NCBI GenBank assembly: GCA_964036275.1
Contig: OZ038439.1
Span: 12,443,095-12,507,094, forward strand
DNA: 64,000 nt
Reading direction: 5' to 3'
Source: Litoditis marina
Lineage: Eukaryota > Nematoda > Chromadorea > Rhabditida > Rhabditidae
A program made the position numbers and the translations under genes. The notes beneath the pieces are model-generated. The model did no database searches. It saw nothing but the letters and a program-made list of their open reading frames with translations, and was not told where the DNA came from. This document shows positions 24,935 through 37,610 of this stretch, piece after piece (position 1 is the first letter of the stretch; each line of letters starts with the position of its first letter).

Positions 24935-25135
24935 ATAATGTACAACCATTGTTCTGGGTTTTATAAGTTGTCGTTCCCAAGAACTATGTTTTACATAACT
25001 CTTCTAGGATATCTCCTAGATTCATCTTCTCATAAGTACTTCTATTCATAACTCACTTAATGTACAACCATCCCTCTTGGCTCAATGAGTTGCCGAGCCA
25101 AGCAACCCCGGTTCATTGTAAGTAGACCGGCCCCA
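24935..25135 (+). promoter_or_regulatory. Conserved upstream block of galectin-like genes
   Basis: Two tandem versions of a motif ATGTACAACCAT followed by GGCT/GGGTT..TAAGTTGTCG or GGCTCAATGAGTTGCCG occur here. The same double arrangement stands in front of the gene at 39784 (39565-39783). TTGGCTC..GAGCCAA forms a small stem. The block ends a few bases before the signal-peptide ATG in both genes. It could be a promoter, a 5'UTR structure or a duplication remnant. Confidence 0.45.
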
Positions 25136-27462
25136 ATGATTCCGCTTCTACTGCTACTTGCCTATTTACCGTCTTTCTCGAACGGAGAATGTGAGGGAGT
25201 GAGTTCGCGGTTTCTAAATCTAATGATTCCTTTGGGATTTTGGCATTGCGCCAAATAAACATCCGACCGGTTTTCTCAATATGGAACCGTTCTCAAAATA
25301 TTTGGAATTTTTGAGCAAATCGCGTTTTACAAGCACTTTGTTCCGAAATCAAAAGTGTAACTAGAGAGAGCGAGGAGAAGAAAAAACAGGGTGATAATGA
25401 TAGAACAGAGAAGAGATAGCAAGAGAAAGATAGAAACTGGTCATGTACAGTCCGGTAGTCTAATCAACCGGTGTGTACGAGAGCGGATAACTTTTTGTAT
25501 ACTTTTTGTAGTCTCCCCGAAAAACAGCAGAGGGTTCGATTGATTGAGCAATTCGGAGCGAGCGTTGAGAGAGTGTGTAGATCAATGATACACAGACTGG
25601 CTGGCCCCTCGCCAAACCCAGCCCCTTACAAAGTCGATGGTACGGTGTCCACAACGGTTTGACAAATCCTATCCACCGGTTTCAGACTACCAGTCTTCTC
25701 AACGGAACGTTTCACTTCAATTCGAGCCAGTGTGCGGTGATCTCACTGAGCTGGTCGGGTCACGAGTCAGTTGTAGTTCGAATCTTTAAACACACCATAA
25801 ATCTCAAAATGTTCTTTGTTCTTGTAAGGGTCAGACTACACATATATTGAATGTAAGCCATGTCAGATTTTCCAATGAACTGCGATGATAATAGTCAAAT
25901 TAGAAGCACACACTAAACATTACAGTTCTTTAGTCAATTTTACATTCCGTTCGAATCAGGCTGCCCCAATTGTTGCGCGTTTGCAAGAAAATGACATACG
26001 TACTGACTCTGGTGATGAACACATGCTTGCTGCAATGTTGATAAAATAATCAAAATTGAACCAAATGAATAATAATTTTTCGTAGAAATTAATATTTCGT
26101 AAAACAGTATAACCCGAGACGCGACTATTTCTCTGATTACAAGAATATTGCAGCTCATTCTACATCAACTTGGAAACTAAAGATGGTGTAGAGGCGCTTC
26201 ATGTGAGAATATGGCCGGAAAAGGTGGGTTTTCGGACGACTTACTTACTAGTTAATTAGTTTTTCCGTTGCTCAGAGGGCGGTTGCTTTTCTGCGGTACC
26301 AAATTCTTCTTCCGAGCTTCTCTGTCTTGGGCGATCGTTGAACAGTGTGAGATTTTCTTTGATACCAAAACAACTTTCTCGTGTAGTTTCATCGACACAT
26401 GAAGCTAGAAAAACAGCTCAAGTACAGCAGGACCAAACTACAAACACAGCAAAACAATAGCGACCCTCATACATTAATCAAAGATTTGATTCAGATTGAA
26501 TTGTCATCTCGAACAACAAAGAATTTCAACTCTTGGCAGAATGACGTGAGAAACTGCGTGACATTCCCCACAGAAGCCAACTCATCGATAGAAATATGTT
26601 TCCAGGAGAACGTATGGAAGGTCTGTTTAGCCCGAAAACCATGTGTGAAAAATTCCTCATTTCAGAAGGAAATGTAAAGTTCAGTACATGTTCAATTGAT
26701 CTGTGATGTGGCGAAATGTATTGTATACCGTAAACACAATAGTATAAAGTGGAGCAGGAGAGTTCATTGAGAAGCTTTAGCGGGACATTTAGCTTCGGAG
26801 AGCGCACTCCAAAACACGTATCTAAACCCATCGAAAAGAAACCGAAAACAATGCACTTCTCGTGCCTAAAAATAGCAACGCATTAATTCAGTACTTTTTC
26901 ACATAGTAGTGTCAGTGGCAACGCCTCAGATTTAGATGACGACCAATTTATGATCAACACAACGAATATGAAAAACCTCTATTGAAGTTGATCAAAAAGG
27001 ATCAATCATAATTGGTGGAATTTCAATACAAAATGATACCTACCCAGTTTGACAAGTTATAGATCGATCCAACTGCTGTACACAGCGTACGATCAATTTG
27101 AAAGTAGGAGGGTTGGGCAAGCGAAAACCACCTCTTCATGTTTTTCATCTACACCCGCTATAAGATATTCAATGCTATACGATATTCAACGATCGCATGC
27201 ACCACGTTCATTGGTTCAGCCCTTTGTTCTCGTTATGTTTCTTGGGGCAATGGAGATTTTATTGCAAAAAAACGAAACATTCATTTATTCACACTTCATT
27301 TTTTTTTCAGAAAATTCATATAATTATTTCAAGGTGACTCTGATGGAAACCACATATAACTACAACAAATCGGACTGGACATTGGATGACGTCACTTTTC
27401 TGAACATCTGTCAGACCGTCGCCGGTATCCTCGAAACAGTGCCTCGGGTCTTCAAGTGCTGA
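25136..27462 (+). CDS. Secreted galectin-like protein B
   Basis: Five exons: 25136-25198, 25686-25765, 26154-26223, 26495-26620, 27334-27462; phases 0, 2, 0, 0; 155 residues. Exon 1 is a signal peptide starting MIPLLLLLAYLPSFS. The galectin fold is suggested by the strand series LLNGTFHF, SFYINLETKDG, ALHVRIW, SWQ, SIEICFQENVWKV and DVTFLNIC, in the order of galectin strands (FSINL, ALHFNPRF, WG, F..ILV..FKV, INRLEI). Of the galectin sugar-binding residues the histidine (LHVR) is present, while the following asparagine is not, so classical galactoside binding is doubtful. Sequons NGT and NSS fit secretion. Unlike ordinary galectins it has a signal peptide. Intron 1 holds a dispersed repeat (25440-25671). 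The family assignment is a pattern-based inference. Confidence 0.75.
25440..25671. repeat. Dispersed repeat with ACAACGGTTTGACCAATCCTAT end
   Basis: A repeat of about 200 bp containing CAGCAGAGGGTTCGATTGA near one end and GGTGTCCACAACGGTTTGAC near the other. Related copies lie at 27895-28058, 37315-37512 and 46594-46773, all within or between array genes. Poorly defined ends; a non-autonomous transposon is likely. Confidence 0.6.
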
Positions 27463-28379
27463 CGATTTGTAGAATGATAAATGTTTCTGAAAACATTAAA
27501 TTATTTTGGTTCGCGTCATAGTTTCATAATGAATTTATTCTCCATTTTAACACAAGCATCACCTGTTTCTTTTTTCAGCATAGTCAAACGTTTATTTACT
27601 GTATTGTGTAAGGTATTGAAAAACTGGAAAGTAATTTGGGTTTTTGTCGTTTTTTTCACGTTTTGTGAAACATGTTATAACTGGTGTGCGCCATTATGAT
27701 AAAGCGCCATTATGATAAAACCATTATGAATTACGTGCGCCATTATGACAAAGCACAGCAATCAATAGATACCCGACATTGGTGAGGTATTGTTTGTGAA
27801 TTGATTCTCACAAGGTTCACGAATGATTGCTGCCACATCACGTGTCAGATCACGGATTGTTTTTACAGTCTTCATTTCTTCAACAGAGACAACAAATGAC
27901 TGAATCGATTAGGCGAGGGAACCGGGACGATCGGCGTTGATTATTTTCGAGCTGAGGAGGGAGCGTGTAGATCATGGATACGCAGACGACCTAGCTGCCG
28001 CCGAACCGCGATCTCTACCAAATTGAGTGTACACTGTTCACAACGGTTTGACGAGAGATTTACTTTTCGTCAAACGCTGACGAGACACTCAAAAGGTAAA
28101 TGCAAACTCATACAATACCAATTCGAATAAATGTTTTAAGTGCAGAGACACGTCGAAACTGTACAACAAAAACGTGAATCGAGACATTCTCATGTTTGCT
28201 TTTCATATTTCACTCCTCCATGTTCTACCAGCTGATGTGATTTTGTTTAGCTAGTTGTTCCAGCCATCCATGAAAAAGGAGAACTATAGCAACGAGAAAG
28301 TAGAATTAGCCGAAACCCACAACTTAGCAACCCGCTAACCAACCAGTATTTCTCATTCAAGAACATCCCGTTTTCTCAA

Positions 28380-30832
28380 ATGCTCGACGTTCTCGTTCTC
28401 ATGTGTGTTGTTCTGAAAATAACTTCTGCTGTCACGCAGTCTGGAGTAGGTATATTCTCAAAAAATCATTGAAAGTCGCAACGTAAGACGTGTGGGTAGT
28501 TCCATAATGAACAACTTCAACAACAAAAACAACGTTCCGAACGAACGTTCTCTAGCTTTTTGGTTGGAAATGCTGTTGGAAAGAGCTCACTTCACTTGAA
28601 AAAAGCTCACTTCACTTCACTTCCGTTCATGGATGACCCTGGCTAGGCTTTCACAACTAGAAACATGTCATGTACGATATCTGGGAAGATCACACTGCCT
28701 TGATGGTTTCGAAACACATCACAATTATCAATATGGCCTAGATAGCCTCGCATCAAACTACGAACCAACATATTGAAACAAAACGACTCTGCACGCTTGC
28801 TTTTTCTATAGCGGCTTTCAGATCGGAGAAATCGGTCTGATATGTTTCGGTTCTGATGTTTCAATGTTCTAAGTGAACCATTTTTAGGATCACACTGTCA
28901 TTGATAGCAACTTCACCATGAATGGAGATCACTGTATGTTGGCTATCGTCAACTGGACTGGTGAAAGGTAAGTAACAAAATGAAAATAACTATCATTAAC
29001 CCTTGTACTAACGAACTTTTTGTTCAAACATAGCCTGCTTGAAAAAATAGAATACTCTATTGAATACGGTATTTTCTCGGCTTTCTACAAAACTATTTTA
29101 ACCGCCAAAATCGAGTAGAACTAGAAAACGGAGCTATATATTGACAGCTCATGCGGTCCGCCGTACAGATACCGCAGCGAGTGGGGATTGAACCCGGGTC
29201 AGTGGAGCGACAGCCGATTCCGCATCAATTTTGAAAAAAAATATAAGAGGCTTGAAACAATGTCTCAACGATGTAATTGAAAAGGTGTGTTCTTACCAAC
29301 TTTTTCTATTTGGTTCTATTCCAGTAGTTTCTACATCAATCTCGAGAAAGCAGATGGTACGGAAGTTCTTCACTTCCGAGTTTACACAACAAGCGTAAGT
29401 TCTCGCTCGAATTCAGCTTTTTTCCGGTCCAAATCGCAGGTTTCGGTACAAAGTCTTTCGTACCGAAGCGACAATGTTCATTTACTTGAAATGGTAGTGA
29501 GCCCCAATGAAGGTGATGCATGTCCCAGACTAATCCTCGGCAGATTAGTGTGTTTTCTGTTCTCTGAGCGACACAATTCCAAACAATTCAACTGATATTC
29601 TACCAACGCTCACGTATGCTCTAACCTTCTCCACTTATCTCTTCAATCTGACGCATGACACAACTAACATTCATACAGTCTTTATCTAAGAAAACGTGCT
29701 AACCTGAATGATCTCTTCAAAAACAAATGTTCATATTTGGCCATCAGTACTGTCCTACAAACTTCCTGGTACAATCATCGTTTCAATTGTGCAGTACTGC
29801 AACTGCAACAATGCGTATTATACAATCAGCGCGTAACAGAGTAAACAATACTCTACATTTTATTCTTTCTCCTAAATCTACAATCATAGTTTGTAGTGTC
29901 ACATATACCAATGTGGAAAGACACGTGTTCGATCGCGAATAAACATTCTATTCTATTCTATTCTATTCTATTCTATTCTATTCTATTCTATTCTATTCTC
30001 AGACGTACGCTATTTCTTTGCTCTAACATCTCCTCGGATACCAATTCCACAAAGTAGTGCGCAGGGCGAGAGACGCACTATGACAGAACGTGGGGTAGTT
30101 GGTCTTTTCATCACAGGTACTGGGTGTAAGAACTTCCGGGTTGAGCTTTGCGTTTACTGAGTTTCGGAATCCATACGTCTGAGTACCTGAATTAATAAGA
30201 CCAACTTTAATTTCGAATAAGTGATTTATCGATAAGCCCCGCCCCCTTTTTGCACTACCGACAACTGGATTTCGATCTGCGCAGATAGGAAAATTGATAA
30301 CGGGATTTCATATCAAACGAATTCAGGTGGAGATCGCATATCGATACACCAACGTCGGAACTTGGTTCACAGGACATATATTGAAACTTCCTGGTGTGAT
30401 ATTTCCGATTCTTGTCGAATCGGAAATAGTTTTCTGTGTCAAGGATGATATGTGGAAGGTGGGCTGCATGAAGTACATTTGATGCAATTTTCACTGGGAC
30501 TTTGAAAGCGTGTCAATGGAAATTTCTGCAAATTAAGGTAACGTTGAACGTTTCACAAAAATACAAACATGTCTGTCCAGTTTTGGGTCATCAATGTTTG
30601 ACGAGGGGTCACGAATGTAGTCAGCTAGTTAGCTTACCACTCTTATCCTAATAAACTTTAATAGGTATACAACTTTTATTTTTTATAAATTTTTCAGATA
30701 ACTTTTATGGGGACCACACATGACTACGACAGCCCACCATGCGACATAAACGACGTGAAAAAGCTGAGAATCTGTGAACAACAGCAGAACGTGATATCGG
30801 TCCCTCGAGTCTATTTGTGTCAGCAAAATTGA
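28380..30832 (+). CDS. Secreted galectin-like protein C
   Basis: Five exons: 28380-28445, 28888-28967, 29325-29394, 30327-30458, 30698-30832; phases 0, 2, 0, 0; 160 residues. Signal peptide MLDVLVLMCVVLKITSA. Exon 2 holds VIDSNFTMNGDHCMLAIVN, exon 3 SSFYINLEKADG and EVLHFRV, exon 4 TWFTGH and VKDDMWK, exon 5 DVKKLRIC and PRVYLC. These follow the galectin strand order, with H in LHFR kept and the neighbouring N absent. For exon 4 an acceptor at 30284 would also be open; ATTCAG at 30321-30326 was preferred because it gives the family size. AATAAA lies at 30901-30906, about 70 bases past the stop. Intron 3 ends in an ATTCT simple repeat and a decayed MITE. Same array and strand as B; function unknown. 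Confidence 0.75.
29943..30000 (+). repeat. (ATTCT)n pentanucleotide microsatellite
   Basis: About eleven units of TTCTA/ATTCT directly follow CGCGAATAAACA. AATAAA followed by a short simple repeat is the shape of a non-LTR retrotransposon or SINE 3' tail. The sequence at 29740-29942 may be its truncated 3' end, and CGCGAATAAACTATTCTATT recurs at about 48778-48797. Confidence 0.75.
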
Positions 30833-31242
30833 AACGGAGATCACAGAGAGAATATATTCCATATAGTTATTTTCAGTGTTTTATTTTTGTGAATCAAGTA
30901 AATAAATGATCAATCATGTACATTTTGGAACAAACATCAATTACAATTTTGGAAATCAATTGAAAATATCGTTTTCACTTGTTCAGTCACCATCAGAAAA
31001 AAGAAGAGAAATGTTACTTGTTCCTGTTCGAACTGTTGCACACTGTGTTTCTGTTGAATAAGAAAACATCTATAGTATTGTTTTTTTTTGAGAGAATCCG
31101 GTCCATTTCCAGACTTCAATTTTGTTGTTAGATAGGTAAACATTTCCCTCAGAATGAACACTAATCACCGGATATTGAACTTTTTTCAAATTATTTTTAT
31201 TAATTAAGAATATTCCTCCAGGAATCCACAAAAAGTGTTATC

Positions 31243-31440
31243 TGCAAAAACTTGCCGACTGCTCAAATGTTAAGCGTTCGGCCATCCCTCCACTGACCCA
31301 GGATCGATCCTCGCTCGTCGCGGTATCTATCTGGCGAACCGCATGAACTGGTAACAAAGCTCACCCATGCCTATCTCCACTCCCTCTACGGACAATCCAT
31401 CTACGGTTGTTATTCTGTAATTGTAATTGTATTATGTAAT
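31243..31440 (+). mobile_element. tRNA-derived SINE-like copy, second family, plus strand
   Basis: GGATCGATCCTCG resembles a box B and CGCGGTATCTATCTGGCGAACCGCATGAACTGGTAAC matches in parts the body of the copy at 11990-12175. It ends in TTGTAATTGTATT repeats. Box A is poorly kept. Lies upstream of CW gene 2. Confidence 0.5.
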
Positions 31441-31474
31441 TGTATTCTGTTGTAATTGTATACTGTTGAAGAGA

Positions 31475-31735
31475 GCTCACTTCACTTCCGTTATTGGTTG
31501 ACCCTGGCTAGGCTTTTACAACTAAAAACATGTCGAGTACGATATTTGGGAAGATCACAGCTGAATCGCTAAATAGTTCTGAAACACAGCATAATTCTCA
31601 ATGATCTCGGACCACTCTGGAATCAAACTATACTACAGCGATTGAAACAAAATTATTCTGCATGCTTGCCGAAAATGAGATACTCTCTTGAATATACGCT
31701 ATTTTCTTGGCCTTCTACAAAACTATTTTAACTGC
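31475..31735. repeat. Segmental duplicate of 28590-29105
   Basis: GACCCTGGCTAGGCTTT, CAACTA[A/G]AAACATGTC and TTGGGAAGATCACA recur in order at 31499-31560 and in intron 1 of gene C (about 28634-28690). The block TTCTACAAAACTATTTTAAC recurs at about 31713 and 29084. The intervening exon 2 of gene C is absent here, so only flanks of a former gene copy remain upstream of CW gene 2. Confidence 0.6.
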
Positions 31736-32062
31736 ACGTTCCACGTGATTTCTGACTACCTGTGCACAAGGAATGTTCTCTGGTGACTTTACAACGTTGA
31801 TGTGAATGGCTCGCTGAATTTATAAAAAATTCCAGCTGGTGCGAGCTTTAGTAGAAATGATTACTTCACTTTTTTCTTATTGGGGTTTTAACGTTCAACG
31901 TGAATCACTAGTAGACTAAAAACATGCCACGTCGCATTTTCTCATAAATCAGCTCGTTTTTTTTCCAGCGTTGCTGGGCACCGTTTTCGAAGTTATTGAA
32001 AGTCGGTCGTTCCATTAGTGTCCTGGGTGTTCCCAGCAACTGTTTTCCATTTCGAACTGAAC

Positions 32063-33659
32063 ATGCCAACAAAACTTCTCTCTCTCTCATCGGTGTTCTC
32101 ACTACTTTGTGTGATGTACGGTGTTAAACCGACTACTATAAATGTAGGTATATACGTACAACTATTACCAAATTCAAAAAATACAAATTACGATTGAAAT
32201 TACAAGGTTATCAAGTTGTTCCGAATGGTTAGGTTAATTTAACGAGATATGTAACCTATTTGGGCGGAAACTATTTGGGCTGATTTCACTATATCAGGAC
32301 CAAACAACAACCATATAGGAACGTATAAGAACATTGATCATTTCACGAAAATTTACACACGCAGCACGCAACCGAGTGGGTGACGATTAAGCTTGAACAC
32401 ATTAAACGGACGTCTCTCAGTCAAAACTGTATGATTTGTTTCTCTCCAAACTTTCACAAATATGCTACCCATTGTGACACTTTGAACTTGTTGTTGATGT
32501 TCAAACTTGAGTTATAGGTTGTAGCTCAATGTCTCTGAGCTTAATCGTCACTCACTGGGCGCAACCAACGCGTCTTGTCAGAAAAAGGACACTGACAGTT
32601 TCCTGACATTCAGAGATGGTTTCTGGTGTACTTTAAACAACAAAAAAGACCGTTCTGTGTCATTTAATCTCCTTTGAGAGAGGTTTAATAACCATATAGT
32701 GGGTTCCAAATTTATAATTTCTGTTTCCCGTCGGAATCGAATCTGAGAGCAAAATATTCGTAGCAGGGCGGTATCCACTGCGCTATTAGTGCACATAACC
32801 GGCAGGCTTTGGAATCGAAGGCATGTGTGCGTACACAGCAGAGAGTGAGATATATAGTACTCTCGCGCCTTTCCGTTGGCGACGACTATGTCTGGTTTCT
32901 GTTATATTTTCTATGTTTCAGACCGGCTGGCAATACACATTGTCTGCGGCGCCAAATGGGGATCCCATGAAGAATTCAACTGAGATTTCTGTGAGTGAAC
33001 TAAACCATAAAACTATTCATGGAACAGGAAAAATGTAAACCCTCCCCCCACAGAACAAATGGGGAGAGGGGGAGGGGTGATATTAAATACACAAAACTGA
33101 TGAACAACCCGCCCCCCCCCCCCCTTCACTTAACCCAAGCTTGCAGTAAATGGATTGGTTGAAAACTTCCCGAGTGTACTACGGGCCAGATAGCGGGCAA
33201 TTGTGCATCCCTCCAATCAAAAATATCTAGAAAGTCATTACAATGATTGCAATATTACAGTTTGAAAAAAATCACTGGAAAATCAAGAAAATTCCAACTT
33301 CCACTCTCCCCGTGATACTTATTTATATTTCCAGAAGTAATTTTTTCGAAGGTGTCTGCGAATTAGCTGAAGACAGCGTTATCGACAATTTCACTGACTT
33401 TGTAGTTTGATAAGTAATAAAGATCATACCATATTCTTACGTCAAAATCAAACTACAATTGTTTATTTCAGAATCGAGATCGAACTACAACTATGCATTT
33501 CAGCCGTTCGACTGTCTCAGCCGCTGTTGGGACGATGGGAATTGTACCGGCGCCTCGTTCAGTCTTCTAGAAGTCGACGGAGCCTACAACTGTGACTTGT
33601 ACAATACCACGAACCCACAAGCCGCTTGGAACATGCACACACCTTTCTACAAGAAATAA
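32063..33659 (+). CDS. Secreted CW/PAN-like small protein, paralogue 2
   Basis: Three phase-0 exons, 32063-32143, 32922-32990 and 33504-33659, giving 101 residues. It is a close paralogue of the gene at 23223: exon 1 and exon 2 have identical lengths (81 and 69 nt), signal peptide MPTKLLSLSSVFSLLCVMYG, then TGWQYTLSAAP, then DCLSRCWDDGNCTGASFSLL and YNCDLYN. Cysteines fit the CW (PAN_3-like) domain. AATAAA at 33685-33690 lies about 26 bases after the stop. Intron 1 carries a tRNA-derived repeat (32697-32890), not the MITE found in paralogue 1. A galectin-like gene follows about 1 kb downstream, as after paralogue 1. Role unknown. Confidence 0.8.
32697..32890 (-). mobile_element. tRNA-derived SINE-like copy, third family
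   Basis: On the minus strand TAGCGCAGTGGATACCGCC is box A-like and AGATTCGATTCCG box B-like. The same roughly 180-bp sequence recurs at 49728-49906 with AGCAGGGCG, GGCAGGCTTTGGAATCGAAG and CGCCTTTCCGTTGGCGACG shared. Confidence 0.65.
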
Positions 33660-34711
33660 TGAATTATCAGTTGCTGTTGCACGTAATAAATGTTTATAGT
33701 GCGTGGTGTAATGAAGCAAATTTCATGCATTAGTGAGGTGTGAAGAGAAGTCGCCCCTTTTCAATGGCAATTTAACTCGTGAAATGATTGGGTGAGAAAT
33801 CGAGATTCGAGAGAGATTTGCAACGCTCTAATGTTCCGTCCGGGTTCAGCAAACCTTTAGCAGTTTAAGTTTTTCTATGAATAAGATCGGTATTTTGTCG
33901 TTGAATTATGCTACAATGTGCTCGGACAACAAAAACGCTTGAACTAGATGGATAAGAATGGAAAATTATTTATCGAATCATGTAAGTTCAAATGCTGAGC
34001 ACGATGAAAAAACAAACTGTTTGAAAGTTCCGAGCGAAATGTTTTCTGGTAGCGGTATTTCACTCAAAATACTACCAACTTCTCGAATATAATTCTCATC
34101 TCAGAGGAGAAACACCGTAGAATCGCATTCATACAATGACCGTGGACTGTGTAACCGAATATGTTCTTGATTCTCCAATCACTATTTAACCAAAATTTAA
34201 CATCTCATATGAACTATTGTGGCCTGTTCTATCAAGCATATTATCGAGCCTTTCTTATGCTTTCATGATTTTGTATGTCAGACGTGAAAACACTCGTGAC
34301 ATTATTGAAAAATAAATAAATTACCACTGCATCACAAGGTGAACTACGCTTGAAAAGTTCACTGTTATCAATTGGAAATTGAAAGGTGGACATTTATAAG
34401 AACCAATTTCTAGTGATCAAGAATGCTCTCAGGCTGTTCTTATCATGTTGCAGCTTTTAGACATCATAGAAAGTTACAGCACAAGTTCTATTAGCATTGT
34501 TTTGTATTGTTAAAACATCGAGCAACTTGTCTTGCTGCCATTGATCGTTACCATAGAACTACTATATTCATCATAGCTCTTGAAATATACGTTGTTATAA
34601 ATCTATCAAAATAATAATAGCCGCATAATCCAGCTCATTTACAGCCATTTTCCTCGGAAATGGGTTGCCGTTCCCACGCAACAATTCTTCATTGCTGGTT
34701 GATCGGTCACA

Positions 34712-36442
34712 ATGATTCCTCTTCTTTTGCTATTTACTCATCTACCGTCGTCATTCTCTTTCGAATACAGTTTGGGTGTTAGTTAAGAATATTTCTTTTT
34801 TTTGGATACAGTTTGGCCTCTACATGCATGGTTCGCGAACTCTTCAATGTTTTCAAAAGCGAGAGAGATACGAAAAGCAGAGAAAGAAAGGGGAAAATAG
34901 AAATACATAGAGAAAAATAAAAAAAGAGAGAGAACGAAAGATGGACGCAATTGTGTCACATGTAATCTGGTCACATATGAATATATCACACAAACACGTG
35001 ACCACAGTCCTTGTAGACTGATAATGGATCCTACATGGGAATTGGAATATGAAGGAGAACCAGCAATTGGTGACCAGATTGGAATACTTCGACAGCAGGT
35101 GAACGTTTATTAGAAAGTAATGTACGATCGCCCCCACCTTTGGGGCGCGATTATACACCATGCTTTATCACTGCGTGCTTGGGTTGAAAGAGGGTGATTG
35201 TCGATCAGTTCCGGGTATGTACCTTTTTCATGTCGACACCAGAACTCGAAACTTTTCAAAAACAAAAAAAAGGGCACATATATTGAAGTTCATTCATTCC
35301 ATTCAGTCAATTCTACTCCATGCTGGAAACGGCAGAGGGAGCAGCGATCAATGGCAGAGTTTACCCAAATCAGGTGCGTGTTTAGTACACGTTACGAAAA
35401 CAGAATTGAAAGACAAGGTCAGAGGACGTGTGGATGACACATCCCGGGCCTGGTCAGGATGCTATCCCGAGCTTGATTCGGCGATTTCCCGGCCACTTGA
35501 GATCGGGATAGCATCTCAACCCGGCCCGGAATGTTTTATGCATACGGCCTCAGGTGGTTTACGGTTGTTTTTTGCTCCACACAGCCTGGGTTCGATCTTC
35601 GTTCGCCGCTGTAATTACTCATTAACTGCCTGCTGCAAACAAGTACACCTGGGAGCTTTTGGAAGCACGGGCGCTCAAATTTTGCGACTGGCCAGCTATA
35701 AAGAGAGCATAGAGGTCAATGAGACTGCAGACATGTTCAGATATACTGCGTTTCTCTGCATACTCTCTTGTCGAGACCGCTACAAAAAGGGCTGGCCAAT
35801 TGGCTCAGTCTTATATGGAAGAGGTCGTCGCCATCCACCGCGTATTCGTGGCCACCAATACCTCAGAGCAAGCAGATCAACAGATTAGAGATTGGCCATA
35901 AACCACACTGTGTAACATCGTTATGTGACAGCAATAACGTGAAACTAACCTGTCTGAGCCGCGGCAAACTGCACGCTAATCACTTGACGACTCACCTTCT
36001 ATTGTTGTTTTCAGATAGCCATCTCGCATTATAAAAAACCAAATGGGTGGGATAGAAAACTATTTGCATACACTGTGCCTGTGAACATCACGTTGTATGT
36101 TAGAATCAAGTACGCGCAAGGACTTTGGACGGTGGGTGCTTCGGTTTATTACTTTGTTTTGCTATATTCGAGAAGATATAACTAGTACACGATGGTTGAA
36201 CAACGCACGTATTGGAAAAAGATGCGTTTGAGATTACAAACATGAGTAAAGAAATAAATTTAATATATTCAATAGAAGTATATAAAAAACGTATTAGACA
36301 AAATAGATATGTTTAGGTGTCCATCGCTGACTCCGAGACCACCCACATATCTCCTTGGACTGTGGGCGACGTGACTCATCAGAGCATTTTGCAACATGAG
36401 CTGAACGTCATAAGCACGCCGAGTGTGTACATTTGTGGCTGA
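34712..36442 (+). pseudogene. Galectin-like copy E, probably broken
   Basis: Exons recognisable: 34712-34775 (signal peptide MIPLLLLFTHLPSSFS), 35017-35098, 35307-35373, 36015-36131 and 36317-36442. Exons 3 to 5 follow the family: QFYSMLETAEG, KPNGWDRK, VNITLYVRIKYAQGLW and SPWTVGDVTHQSI, ending at TGA 36440-36442. In exon 2 the family frame (ILHGNWNMKENQ) is preceded by consecutive TGA and TAA codons just after the only plausible acceptor (TTGTAG, 35011-35016), relative to which the copy at 39784 differs by two bases. No in-frame route from exon 1 was found. Either a noncanonical splice rescues it or it is a pseudogene. The large intron 3 carries a CCCGGGCC hairpin element (35422-35552). Confidence 0.65.
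35422..35552. mobile_element. CCCGGGCC-GGGTTG hairpin element, copy 1
   Basis: A foldback element: ATCCCGGGCC.. and GGATGCTATCCCGAGCT are mirrored by GATCGGGATAGCATCTCAAC and CCCGGCCCGGAAT. The full copy at 41091-41219 has the same arms, and a partial arm occurs at 50098-50150. No open frame of its own; the long frame 35160-35888 merely crosses it. Confidence 0.65.
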
Positions 36443-36875
36443 AACACCGATTCACAGCTTATTTATCGTAGTCACGGGAAATCTATCAAGGCGGAGTCCA
36501 TTTGGATTTTCCGCCACCACTTAGGCTATTGGTTTTTGTTTGGTCTTTATTGGGTTTTTGGTTTTCGATTACTTTTTTATGTCACGGTCCGATACATAAT
36601 TTTTATCCGTTTATTAAAGGTTTGAGACAAATCAGACTTCGATAAATTTCATTTTAACAGTCGAATCGTGTGTTTCTGTACATGTTCGTATCCTAGACAC
36701 TTGCATGCTTCATGCTCTCTTCTCCTCTCTTAGAATAAAAATTATATACTTTGTTGTCTGAAAATTATACTCTCTTGATTGACAATAGACACCTGTCTTA
36801 CAGTAAGATCACGATGGGAACCTCGAAAAATTCTATTCCATGGGAATCATAAAGGCTTAACTTCTACCATTTAAC

Positions 36876-37020
36876 GAGGTTGTTCTTCAACATTCCGAAC
36901 TTTTTTTTTTCGGAAACTCGATCACTCGAAAACTCGAAAACTGGATTCGCACACAATACTAGAAAACTCGAAAATTCCCGAAACTCAAAAACTCGAAATT
37001 CAAAACTCGAACAACCCTAT
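36876..37020. repeat. Capped TCGAAAA element
   Basis: Diverged ACTCGAAAA units between GAGGTTGTTCTTCAA and GAACAACCCTA. A second member in inverse orientation lies at 37173-37285, starting AGGGTTGTTACTCGAG with TTTTCGAGTT units; its far cap is decayed to GACGAACCTA. Confidence 0.6.
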
Positions 37021-37610
37021 TCCACACCAATGTTAGTTCATGAGGAACCATGAGGAGTCATCGCTTGTCTTACAACCTTGTAAGAGATGCCATACTGCCA
37101 GCCAAAAGCATTTTCCGCGTGAGCTGATACTATAGCCTACCCATGCCCCAACCCTACCGAAGCCTATAAACTAGGGTTGTTACTCGAGTTGAGAATTTCG
37201 AGTTTTTTAGTTTGGCAAAAAATCGAGTTTTCGAGTTTTCAAGTTTTGGAAAAATTCTAGTTTTCGAGTTTTCGACGAACCTACTATAAACATCAACCAG
37301 TTAATACTTGGTTGGTATAGTCGCCATTTTCTCCATAAATACAGCAGAGGGTTCGATTGAGTGAGCGATGCGGGCGAGCGGTCGGTAGTTATTTGCCAGC
37401 GGTTGAGAGAGTGTGTAGATCAATGATAGTCAGACTGGCTGGCCCCTCGCCAAACTCCCACCCCTTACAAAATAAGTGTTACGGTGTCCACAACGGTTTG
37501 ACCAATCCTATATATCATGTGGTGTAGCCAATCACCAATACAAGAAACAAAGAAGATTTCCTACAAAAGATTCATTGCAAATGAGTCGTAGAATGTGATG
37601 AAAGAATGAG

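Noticed and set aside
35160..35888. Longest open frame in the window (242 codons)
   Set aside because: It runs through a family splice acceptor, exon 3 in the wrong frame, and a foldback element; the protein has no family features.
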